Assembly (NCBI GenBank): GCA_910578495.1 | Contig: CAJTRE010000046.1 | Span: 1 to 15,318 of the forward strand | From: an uncultured Dorea sp. | Lineage (GTDB): Bacteria > Bacillota > Clostridia > Lachnospirales > Lachnospiraceae | Direction: 5' to 3' | DNA length: 15,318 nucleotides | Part shown: one piece after another, positions 6,119-12,813 of the stretch | Layout of the letters: each line of letters starts with the position of its first letter | How positions within the stretch are numbered: the stretch's first letter is position 1 | Notes under the pieces: generated by a model | What the model saw: the letters and a program-made list of their open reading frames with translations, nothing else | Databases searched by the model: none | What the model was told of the DNA's origin: nothing | Translations under genes and position numbers: made by a program

Positions 6119-6352
6119 TCAATTTCCAAGTTTAATCTTAAAACTTTCTATCAACTCATCGTAACACGCTTCACAGAGGTCAAACTTGTCTACTCGGTTG
6201 TCCTTCTCAGAAAAATATCCCCAGCGTTTCTCCACTTCCAGAACATCCTCTGAGGGAACCCCTTTATAGACAAAAATCTCTTTTCCACATTTGTTACAAA
6301 TGATCTTTTCTACTTCTATTGTCTCTTTCATCTGTGTCTTATACTGGCGCAT
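6119..6352 (-). CDS. Small protein with two CxxC zinc-binding pairs
   Basis: This 77-aa protein has C-N-K-C at 19-22 and C-E-A-C at 60-63, which probably bind one zinc ion in a rubredoxin/treble-clef-like fold. Between them is a short Val/Tyr/Glu-rich stretch with W-G-Y-F. I do not recognise a named family; similar small double-CxxC proteins occur in clostridial genomes without assigned function. A perfect AGGAGG sits 6 bases ahead of the ATG (6364-6359), one of the best ribosome binding sites in the window. The stop is 8 bases before rnz, so translation is likely coupled. The -10-like TATAAT at 6444-6439 upstream could start a transcript, but its -35 (TAGGAA) is poor. Confidence 0.85.
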   Translation of the reverse strand: MRQYKTQMKETIEVEKIICNKCGKEIFVYKGVPSEDVLEVEKRWGYFSEKDNRVDKFDLCEACYDELIESFKIKLGN

Positions 6353-6496
6353 ACAATTCCTCCTGCAACTATCCCACTGTCCGCTGGTTTATCAGACAGG
6401 ATATAATAGTTATCTTTTTTCTTAACAGTTACGCCTACATTATAACGACTGCCAATCATAGTTCCTAGTGGAAAGTGCTGACAGCACTGCCAGTTA

Positions 6497-6991
6497 TTAT
6501 CCAATCCTACAACTCATTAGTATAGCATCTTCCGTTGGATTCGTATAGAAATTTTTTCTGCATCCGTCTACTTCGAACTCCATTGCATGATAAAACGAAA
6601 TGGCAGAAATATTGTCCGCTCTTACATCCAGCATGATTTTAGAAATCTGTCTTTCCATACAGCAGTTTCTAAGTTCTTGAAAAAGCTGTGTGGCAGCCCC
6701 TTTCCGCCGTACAGACGGATCTACTGCAATCCGCACAATCTCTCCTTCGTCCAGCACATACGAAAAGAACAGATACCCACACAGTATCCCCTCTTTCCAT
6801 ACACCTAGATTCAGATAGCGGTTCTGCTCCAGAGTTTCCCGAATGTTTCTTACACTCCATGGATCTGGAAAAGCCAGCCGTTCTATCCGTTCTATCTGCG
6901 CTTCATATTCCACCGCTTTCTCTCCACACAGAAGCCCTGTCTGCAGTTCAACATTATCTCTACTACTTCTATTCATATTACTTCTATTCAT
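6497..6991 (-). CDS. rimI: Ribosomal protein bS18-alanine N-acetyltransferase
   Basis: This is a GNAT-fold acetyltransferase of 164 aa, close to the usual RimI length. The acetyl-CoA-binding motif is V-R-I-A-V-D-P-S-V-R-R-K-G-A-A (86-100). It is followed by L-D-V-R-A-D-N-I-S-A-I-S-F-Y, with the likely general acid Y134, and by F-Y-T-N-P-T-E-D-A, all characteristic of RimI. Its position among tsaE, tsaB and tsaD is the classic arrangement. The start is unclear. The first ten residues come from two tandem copies of a 15-base repeat, each beginning with ATG (6991 and 6976), and neither has a recognisable Shine-Dalgarno sequence. The conserved part starts only around residue 30. Confidence 0.93.
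   Translation of the reverse strand: MNRSNMNRSSRDNVELQTGLLCGEKAVEYEAQIERIERLAFPDPWSVRNIRETLEQNRYLNLGVWKEGILCGYLFFSYVLDEGEIVRIAVDPSVRRKGAATQLFQELRNCCMERQISKIMLDVRADNISAISFYHAMEFEVDGCRKNFYTNPTEDAILMSCRIG
6962..6991 (-). repeat. Two tandem 15-bp repeats at the rimI start
   Basis: ATGAATAGAAGTAAT is followed directly by ATGAATAGAAGTAGT, differing in one base. Each unit offers an in-frame ATG and encodes M-N-R-S-N/S. Unit length divisible by three means gain or loss would keep the frame. Confidence 0.85.
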
Positions 6992-7047
6992 GCTACTTCA
7001 CTACATTCACAACAAGATTTATCTACTATACCATATTCGTCTTTGAC

Positions 7048-8082
7048 TTACAGCGCCTCAATATCTGCAATCAACGCCTGTACATTTTCTTCTTTAGTTG
7101 CCCAGCTTGTACAGAAACGGACTGCCGTATGCTCTTCGTCTGTCTTTTCCCAGAAACCGAAAGAATACTTTTCCTTCAATTTCTCCATATGGTCATTCGG
7201 AAGAATCGGAAACTGCTGATTGCTGTAAGAATCGTAACGAAGTCCATACCCTTTCTTCACAAACGCCTCTTTTAACCGCATCGCCAACTCATCTGCATAT
7301 TTAGAAATGTCATAATACAGACCGTCTGTAAACAGCGTATCAAACTGGATTCCCAGAAGTCTTCCTTTTGCCAGCATACCGCCATTCTGCTTGATTAGAT
7401 AACGGAAATCTTTTTTAAGAACGGGATTCGTAATCACAACCGCCTCGCCAAACAGCGCTCCCACTTTTGTTCCGCCAATATAAAATACATCTGTCAATCC
7501 GGCAATATCTGCAAGCGTCAGTGTACTTGTCTGTGACATAAGACCGTAGCCCATTCTCGCTCCGTCCATAAAAAGCGGAAGTCCCAATTCCCGGCAAACG
7601 GCATACATCTCTTCTAACTCTTCTTTACTGTAAAGCGTTCCATTCTCCGTTGGATGTGAAATATATACCATTCCCGGCTGTACAACATGCTCATGATCTG
7701 AATCACTCCAATGTGCCTCATACAGTTCTCTTACCTGCGCCGCCGTAATCTTTCCATCATCACTCGGCAGAGTGAGCACCTTATGTCCGGTCGCTTCAAC
7801 CGCTCCGGTCTCATGCGCATTGATATGTCCCGTCACCGCTGATACAACGCCCTGATGTGGACGAAGCACAGAACTTATAACTGTAAAATTCGCCTGTGTA
7901 CCGCCTACCAGAAAATGTACATCCGCCTCGGGAGCCTTGCAAGCCGCCCGAATTTTCTGCCTTGCACTCTCACAGTACGGATCATTTCCATAACCTACCG
8001 TCTGCTCGTAGTTAGTTTCCTCCATCTTTTTTAAAATCAAAGGGTGCGCGCCCTCCGCATAATCACACTGAAATCTAATCAT
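7048..8082 (-). CDS. ltaE: Low-specificity L-threonine aldolase (PLP enzyme)
   Basis: This fold-type I PLP enzyme of the beta-eliminating lyase/threonine aldolase family splits L-threonine or L-allo-threonine into glycine and acetaldehyde. At 344 aa it has the family length. Visible marks are N-Y-E-Q-T-V-G-Y-G-N-D-P-Y near the N-terminus, V-G-G-T-Q-A-N (59-65), G-H-I-N-A-H-E-T-G-A, F-M-D-G-A-R (D173 contacts the PLP ring) and Y-I-G-G-T-K-V-G with Schiff-base lysine K206. The ATG overlaps the tsaB stop by 8 bases and has AGGAG upstream. It thus sits within the t6A/rimI operon, a pathway that also uses threonine. Exact stereospecificity cannot be read from sequence. Confidence 0.92.
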   Translation of the reverse strand: MIRFQCDYAEGAHPLILKKMEETNYEQTVGYGNDPYCESARQKIRAACKAPEADVHFLVGGTQANFTVISSVLRPHQGVVSAVTGHINAHETGAVEATGHKVLTLPSDDGKITAAQVRELYEAHWSDSDHEHVVQPGMVYISHPTENGTLYSKEELEEMYAVCRELGLPLFMDGARMGYGLMSQTSTLTLADIAGLTDVFYIGGTKVGALFGEAVVITNPVLKKDFRYLIKQNGGMLAKGRLLGIQFDTLFTDGLYYDISKYADELAMRLKEAFVKKGYGLRYDSYSNQQFPILPNDHMEKLKEKYSFGFWEKTDEEHTAVRFCTSWATKEENVQALIADIEAL

Positions 8083-8809
8083 GCCCTAATCTCTCCTTCC
8101 TTTCTCTCTCCGCCTGAGAAACCCTCAGGTAATCCGGCCGGTGCTCTGCTGCCGTCTCAATCTTCCCGGCCTCGTAATAGCGAATCGCCAATACTCCTAC
8201 AGATGCTGCTCTCTGACGATTCATGTTTGCCGGCGCAAAATAAATATCACATTCTTTTAAAAGCTCTCTTAAAGTTTCACGAAATACCGGAACACCATCT
8301 CCAAGAAACGTGACCGCCTCCCCATAACCGCAAAGCTTCTCGCTTAATTCTTCAATACTCACCGCCATCTGGTCTTCCACCACTTCCAGCTCCTCTATGC
8401 CTCTACGAGAACGATAAATCCCCGTATACACCTGTCCTCTTCTGGCATCCATAATCGGACAGACGAGCCCGCCCACACCGCACAGGTTATATGCCAGTCC
8501 TTCCAGTGTCGGAACATGAATTAACGGTTTCGAAAGCGCTAACCCTAGTCCCTTGACAGTCGCCGCTCCAATACGAAGTCCGGTAAAAGAGCCCGGCCCC
8601 GCCGCCACAGCAATTGCGTCAATCGTACTAAGATCCAGATCTATCATCTTTGACACCTCATCCAGCATAGGGAGCAGTGTTTGAGAATGTGTCTTTTTAT
8701 AATTTACTGTATATTCTGCAATTGTCTGTTCTTCTAACGAATCTTGCCCGGACTCCACCACCGCCACGCTGGCAACAAGACCGGAACTGTCTAATGCTAA
8801 TATTCGCAT
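8075..8809 (-). CDS. tsaB: t6A biosynthesis protein TsaB
   Basis: TsaB is the catalytically inactive ASKHA-fold partner of TsaD in threonylcarbamoyl transfer to tRNA. This 244-aa protein starts with M-R-I-L-A-L-D-S-S and carries H-S-Q-T-L-L-P-M-L and the diagnostic A-G-P-G-S-F-T-G-L-R-I-G, then P-I-M-D-A-R-R-G-Q-V-Y. The N-terminal half is conserved and the C-terminal half is variable, as in the family. GGAGG lies 8 bases ahead of the ATG, inside the end of tsaE, and the two genes overlap by 13 bases. The 3' end overlaps the threonine aldolase start by 8 bases. Confidence 0.96.
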   Translation of the reverse strand: MRILALDSSGLVASVAVVESGQDSLEEQTIAEYTVNYKKTHSQTLLPMLDEVSKMIDLDLSTIDAIAVAAGPGSFTGLRIGAATVKGLGLALSKPLIHVPTLEGLAYNLCGVGGLVCPIMDARRGQVYTGIYRSRRGIEELEVVEDQMAVSIEELSEKLCGYGEAVTFLGDGVPVFRETLRELLKECDIYFAPANMNRQRAASVGVLAIRYYEAGKIETAAEHRPDYLRVSQAERERKERLGHD

Positions 8810-9222
8810 ATACTGATCCTCCGATAATCAAATCCTTTTTCCAAATCCTTTTCAATCTTCACTTCCGTATAGTGTTTCGGAAGAATATCTTCAATGAGAT
8901 CCGCCCACTCAATTAAAGTCACACCCTCGCCATAGACATAATCTTCATAGCCGATCTCGTCCATCTCTTCTACATCACCGATACGATAGACGTCAAAATG
9001 ATAGAACGGCAGACGCCCCTCCTCATATACTTGCACAATAGTAAATGTCGGACTGCTGACCGATTCCCGGATTCCAAGCCCCTGCGCCAGTCCTTTGGTA
9101 AATACGGTCTTTCCCACACCCAAGTCTCCGACCAATGTATAGACCTTACCCGCATCTGCCTTCTGTCCCAGCAAAAATCCAAGCCCATAGGTATCTTTTT
9201 CACTGCTGCTTTCTATTACCAT
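8797..9222 (-). CDS. tsaE: t6A biosynthesis ATPase TsaE
   Basis: TsaE is a small P-loop ATPase that binds the TsaB-TsaD complex and drives its turnover. The Walker A motif G-D-L-G-V-G-K-T is at 32-39. It is followed by S-S-P-T-F-T-I-V, H-F-D-V-Y-R and L-I-E-W-A-D, all typical of the family, and 141 aa is the usual length. GAGGA lies upstream of the ATG at 9222. It is the first gene of the housekeeping run and starts 54 bases after the nagA stop. No terminator separates the two, and no convincing promoter is visible in the gap, so read-through from nagA is possible. Confidence 0.96.
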   Translation of the reverse strand: MVIESSSEKDTYGLGFLLGQKADAGKVYTLVGDLGVGKTVFTKGLAQGLGIRESVSSPTFTIVQVYEEGRLPFYHFDVYRIGDVEEMDEIGYEDYVYGEGVTLIEWADLIEDILPKHYTEVKIEKDLEKGFDYRRISICEY

Positions 9223-9276
9223 ACAAAATCCTCAATTCTATTTTCACGTATTCTCGTTTTTTTGTCATTTATAGTA

Positions 9277-10452
9277 TTAAATCTCTTTTCCGTCTTTTAT
9301 CACCGTTTTTACAGTAAGTTCTTCATCAAGGAATACCAGATTCGCTTTCTTTCCTTCTGAAATGGAACCATATTTATCATAGACTCCCAACCGTTTCGCC
9401 GGATTCATAGCCGCACAGGCAACCGCTGTGGCAAGTGGAATCTTCATATCCTTTACTGCCGTCTTCACGCAGTCCATCAAATTCGTAGCAGAACCGGCAA
9501 GGGCTCCATCAGATGCCAATGTGGCACGATTCCCCACAACATTGACATCCAATCCACCAAGCGTATATTTCCCATCCGGCATTCCTGTGGCCCGCATACT
9601 GTCACTGATCAGAATAATCCTGTCTTCTCCCAGCATCTTGAAAGTAGCGCGGACCGCCGCCGGATGAAGGTGTACACCGTCGCATATCATCTCCGCCGTC
9701 ACATGCTCACTGTCCGCCACCGCTCCTACAACACCGGGTGCACGATGGGTAAAGGACGGCATCGCATTATAAAGGTGAACTGCATGATCTGCACCCGCGT
9801 CAAATGCCGCCTTCGCCGTTTCATAATCCGCATTCGTATGCGCTACGGAAAGATTCACTTTCTCTTTCATATCTTTAATAAATGAAGTAAAATTCTCACT
9901 CTCTTCCGGCGCAATTCCGATGAATTTCACAAGCCCTTCAGACGCATCCAAAAACTTCTGTGCCACAACCTCGTCACATGGAAGAATATACTTGTCATTC
10001 TGTGCCCCCTTTTTGATTGGACTGATGAATGGCCCCTCCATATTCAGACCAATAAGATCTGCTTTTGTATAAGCATCTTCCGAATTCTCCGCCTCTTTTT
10101 TATACTCTGCCGCAACACTTAAAATATGCTCCAACTCTTCTACCGACAGCGTCATGGTTGCCGGACAAATAGCGGTAACGCCTTTTGAAGCCTCATATTT
10201 TGCAATTTCCTCCAGCGCTTCTTTCGTCCCGTCACAGGAGTCATACCCCATACATCCATGAAAATGAAGATCGATCAATCCCGGAATCACGTAGTTACCC
10301 TCGCCGTCTATCACTCTTTCTTCTGCTCCGACAGCGATATCGTCACATTCCTCTCCTTCATAAACATTTACAATAACATCCTCTGTCACGCGGACTGCTC
10401 CGTCTGTGAATTTCTTTTCTTCTGTAAAGACCTTTACATTTTTTATAACCAT
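9277..10452 (-). CDS. nagA: N-acetylglucosamine-6-phosphate deacetylase
   Basis: NagA removes the acetyl group of GlcNAc-6-P to give GlcN-6-P, the step where amino-sugar and sialic-acid breakdown joins glycolysis via NagB. This amidohydrolase has 391 aa. Visible marks are D-L-H-F-H-G (H63, H65), N-M-E-G-P-F (E139), V-A-H-T-N-A (H205), H-L-Y-N-A-M (H226), C-D-G-V-H-L-H-P and I-S-D-S-M with catalytic D284. The start at 10452 is chosen because a full AGGAGG lies 7 bases upstream; the longer form from 10476 would have no such site. It follows the RpiR-type regulator by 16 bases and is the last gene of the nanK-rpiR-nagA unit. nagB is not in the window. Confidence 0.96.
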   Translation of the reverse strand: MVIKNVKVFTEEKKFTDGAVRVTEDVIVNVYEGEECDDIAVGAEERVIDGEGNYVIPGLIDLHFHGCMGYDSCDGTKEALEEIAKYEASKGVTAICPATMTLSVEELEHILSVAAEYKKEAENSEDAYTKADLIGLNMEGPFISPIKKGAQNDKYILPCDEVVAQKFLDASEGLVKFIGIAPEESENFTSFIKDMKEKVNLSVAHTNADYETAKAAFDAGADHAVHLYNAMPSFTHRAPGVVGAVADSEHVTAEMICDGVHLHPAAVRATFKMLGEDRIILISDSMRATGMPDGKYTLGGLDVNVVGNRATLASDGALAGSATNLMDCVKTAVKDMKIPLATAVACAAMNPAKRLGVYDKYGSISEGKKANLVFLDEELTVKTVIKDGKEI

Positions 10453-10468
10453 GACACAACCTCCTTTA

Positions 10469-11311
10469 TTATTCAATCATACCTCTTCGTACTCCTTTTC
10501 CCTCTTGCAGGGCGCGAAGCGTATGGTCATGCAATACCTCTTTTATATATTTATCTTTCTCCACATAATAAGAATAGATAACATCAATTGCCAACAAAAT
10601 CGGAAACTGGGGCGAAATCACATTTCCATGGTTCAAATGCTTAAGCGAAGGAATTAGGAAAACCTCATCACAGTATTCTTCAAACTCCTCTTTGTTCTGC
10701 GCAGTAATTAATACCGTTTTCGCTCCGCATTTATGCGCTTCTTTCAGAAAATACAATACTTCTTCCGTAGAGCCGCTGATACTGATCCCAAATACAAGCT
10801 TACTCTTATCCTGAAACACCGCCCGCATTTTCATCTGATCTGTATCCTGTATAGAATCAATATCCACACCAATTCTCATAAACCGTAATTCCATCTCGCT
10901 GGCCGCGATTCCAGAACTTCCTTTTCCACATACATACACCCTCTCTGCGCGGTGCAGATATTTACTGATTCTGGCAATCTGCCCTTCATCAATCAAACTG
11001 TAAGTTTTATTCAGAAGTTCCTGGTAAGTATAAAGAATCAATCGAGTATTTCCCGTCATAGATTCTTTCTTTTCAACAAAAGTTTCCTCATACTGATACA
11101 CAAATTCTCGATAACCTCTGTATCCACATTTCTTCGCAAACCGAGACAGCGACGCTTCCGACACATAGAGGTGTTCTGCTATCGCTCTTGCTGAAAAATC
11201 CATCTTCTTTCGGTTCTGTATGAAAAAGTCTGCAATATTTCTCTCTACGGTCGTAAAATTGTCATAGTTCGATTCTATAACAGGAATCACCGATTTTGTA
11301 TAAAACTCCAT
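10469..11311 (-). CDS. MurR/RpiR-family transcriptional regulator (probable sialic acid/amino sugar regulator)
   Basis: There are two domains in 280 aa: an N-terminal HTH_6 helix-turn-helix (A-I-A-E-H-L-Y-V-S-E-A-S-L-S-R-F-A-K-K-C-G-Y, about 43-64), and a SIS sugar-phosphate isomerase-like domain from about 110 with C-G-K-G-S-S-G (128-134) and S-I-S-G-S-T-E-E (177-184). RpiR regulators of sialic-acid genes in other bacteria respond to ManNAc-6-P or GlcNAc-6-P. Position between the kinase and nagA suggests the same here, but the effector is inferred. The inverted repeat at 12250-12283 next to the nanK promoter is a candidate operator. It starts 4 bases after the kinase stop with only a weak ribosome binding site, pointing to translational coupling. 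Confidence 0.92.
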   Translation of the reverse strand: MEFYTKSVIPVIESNYDNFTTVERNIADFFIQNRKKMDFSARAIAEHLYVSEASLSRFAKKCGYRGYREFVYQYEETFVEKKESMTGNTRLILYTYQELLNKTYSLIDEGQIARISKYLHRAERVYVCGKGSSGIAASEMELRFMRIGVDIDSIQDTDQMKMRAVFQDKSKLVFGISISGSTEEVLYFLKEAHKCGAKTVLITAQNKEEFEEYCDEVFLIPSLKHLNHGNVISPQFPILLAIDVIYSYYVEKDKYIKEVLHDHTLRALQEGKGVRRGMIE

Positions 11312-11315
11312 GCCA

Positions 11316-12206
11316 TCACGCTTTCTTCCGACAATGTATAAAATGATAAAATGCCCCTAACATTCCGGCATCATTTCTGTGTTTCGCAAATGTAATCCGA
11401 GTATGCCTGCGGATGCTTGAGATCAGATGACGGTCTACTGCACATTCAATCTTCTCCCGCAAATATTTTTCCTGGGCCATGATTCCTCCACCGAGTACAA
11501 CCACTTCCGGATTTACTACATAACAGATGTTGGCAATCCCCATTCCCAGAACATCAGCCAGTTCATCGACCGCCTGTATGCAGATAGCATCGCCTTTTTT
11601 CGCCTCTTCAAATATACGACGGCCGCTCCAACGGCTGATATCCTCGCCTTTTCTCTCCGCCACTTTTTTAGTCAAGACACTGGCGGCTCCCAGATCCTGA
11701 AAATCACCGCCGGGTATATTCATATAACCAACTTCAACGGCGCTTCCGCTAAATCCATGGAACACCTCGCCGTTTGCAACCATGCTGCCTCCAATCCCCG
11801 TACCTATGGTAAGCATTACAGAAATCGAACTTCCTTTTGCCGCACCGGAAACATACTCTGCAAGCCCTGCGCAGTTCACATCATTTTCTACCTCGCATGG
11901 TACATGAAAACGTTCTTCCATCACTTTTTTATACTGTGTTCCGGCATACTCCGGTATCAGCGGCGCAGAATAGAAAATTTCTCCTTTTTCGGTATCTACC
12001 ATGCCTGCTGTGGATATGCAGATTCCGCTGATTTTCTCTGTCTTCTGAAATTCCTCTACGATTCCCACCGCCTTTTGAAGAATATGCTTTCCTCCCTTGG
12101 AAGCCTCCGTTGGCATTTCTTGTCGTTTGACAATATTTCCTTCTTCATCTATAAGACCATATTTGATAGCCGTTCCACCAATGTCAATACTTACATATCT
12201 ATTCAT
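11316..12206 (-). CDS. nanK: ROK-family sugar kinase, probable N-acetylmannosamine kinase
   Basis: ROK kinases phosphorylate hexoses and amino sugars at C6. Here the neighbours (lyase remnant, symporter, NanQ-like protein, nagA) point to ManNAc. In 296 aa I see the phosphate loop D-I-G-G-T (8-12), catalytic D109 in E-N-D-V-N-C, G-T-G-I-G-G (135-140) and L-G-G-G-I near the C-terminus. The usual ROK zinc motif (CxCGxxGCxE) is missing: after E-V-G-Y-M (158-162) there are no cysteines. That is known in a ROK subset including beta-glucoside kinases, so substrate specificity is not certain. The ATG at 12206 is chosen for AGGAG 5 bases upstream rather than the 13-codon-longer start at 12245. It is the first gene behind the promoter at 12284-12312. 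Confidence 0.82.
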   Translation of the reverse strand: MNRYVSIDIGGTAIKYGLIDEEGNIVKRQEMPTEASKGGKHILQKAVGIVEEFQKTEKISGICISTAGMVDTEKGEIFYSAPLIPEYAGTQYKKVMEERFHVPCEVENDVNCAGLAEYVSGAAKGSSISVMLTIGTGIGGSMVANGEVFHGFSGSAVEVGYMNIPGGDFQDLGAASVLTKKVAERKGEDISRWSGRRIFEEAKKGDAICIQAVDELADVLGMGIANICYVVNPEVVVLGGGIMAQEKYLREKIECAVDRHLISSIRRHTRITFAKHRNDAGMLGAFYHFIHCRKKA

Positions 12207-12249
12207 AATCGCTCCTTGCTTTTCGCTTATTGTTTCAAGTTTCAATTAT

Positions 12250-12283
12250 GATACCTACGGATTGCTCCGCACTTTATAGTATC
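12250..12283 (-). promoter_or_regulatory. Inverted repeat next to the nanK promoter, candidate operator
   Basis: On the minus strand GATAC...GTATC form the outer arms (12283-12279 and 12254-12250) and CGGA-GCAA-TCCG an inner hairpin. The outer arm begins directly after the -10 box, over the expected start site. That is where a repressor such as the RpiR-type protein encoded two genes downstream could bind. It could also act as an mRNA 5' hairpin. Confidence 0.45.
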
Positions 12284-12312
12284 ATTATAATATATATATC
12301 GCAAAAAGGCAA
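12284..12312 (-). promoter_or_regulatory. Promoter of nanK-rpiR-nagA, with its -35 inside the upstream terminator
   Basis: On the minus strand TTGCCT (12312-12307), 17 bases, then TATAAT (12289-12284). The -35 hexamer is the distal arm of the terminator stem that ends the nanQ transcript. The -35 is a weak match (four of six), as expected for a regulated promoter. Confidence 0.55.
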
Positions 12313-12339
12313 AGCCGGAAATTCCTTCCCGTTTTGCCT
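12303..12339 (-). terminator. Rho-independent terminator after the nanQ-like gene
   Basis: On the minus strand AGGCAAA pairs with TTTGCCT and CGGGAA with TTTCCG (one G-T pair) around a short loop, followed by TTTTT. It starts about 10 bases after the stop of the YhcH/NanQ-like gene and separates the lyase-symporter-nanQ unit from the nanK unit. Confidence 0.87.
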
Positions 12340-12348
12340 CATGCCATT

Positions 12349-12798
12349 TTAGATTTCTACTTTAAAAATCGCCTTTTTTATCGTCTCCGGTCTGTCTACA
12401 GCTACCGCCGTACGATGCCCGTCGCTTGGGTAACAGATGAGGAAGTCTCCGTCTGTTAAAATGACAGAACTATTTTTCTCCCCGTCCATTGGTAGGAAAT
12501 CATCCTTTTTCACGAACTCTTTTACATCCATGTTCTGAATGAAGTTTAAGTCAATCTGTTCTGTTCCACGAAGCATAACATGAAGATCCAGATATTGTCT
12601 ATGCGCTTCCCAGAATCTTTCTTTCGGAGTCGTTGTCGTATATTCTACAATATTTACGAACAGATGCTTACCGTCAATCTCATAACAGCCTTTCTCAAAG
12701 TTCGTAAGATCATGCTCTTCCAAATATTTGAAACATGCTTTCACGCGCCCCTCAAGAAATGGGTACTCACACAAATTCTTTACGTTCCCGAATATCAT
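12349..12798 (-). CDS. nanQ: YhcH/YjgK/YiaL-family protein, probable sialic acid anomerase
   Basis: This 149-residue DUF386 cupin-like protein shows the metal-binding pattern E-A-H (64-66) ... D-L-H (71-73) and Y-P-S-D-G-H (123-128), plus the start M-I-F-G-N. E. coli NanQ (YhcH) of this family speeds the conversion between alpha- and beta-N-acetylneuraminate, so the open or beta form needed by the lyase becomes available. Relatives act on other sugars (EbgC, YiaL). The location between a symporter and sialic-acid genes supports the NanQ role. AGGAG/GAGG precedes the ATG. It starts 15 bases after the symporter stop and ends just before a strong terminator. Confidence 0.88.
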   Translation of the reverse strand: MIFGNVKNLCEYPFLEGRVKACFKYLEEHDLTNFEKGCYEIDGKHLFVNIVEYTTTTPKERFWEAHRQYLDLHVMLRGTEQIDLNFIQNMDVKEFVKKDDFLPMDGEKNSSVILTDGDFLICYPSDGHRTAVAVDRPETIKKAIFKVEI

Positions 12799-12813
12799 AT
12801 GTCCTCTCTCCTC

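Noticed and set aside
11427..12251. 274-codon plus-strand ORF opposite the ROK kinase
   Set aside because: It is antisense to a well-supported kinase gene with intact motifs; the product has no recognisable domain and is biased to Phe/His/Ser/Cys as expected for a reverse-frame shadow.
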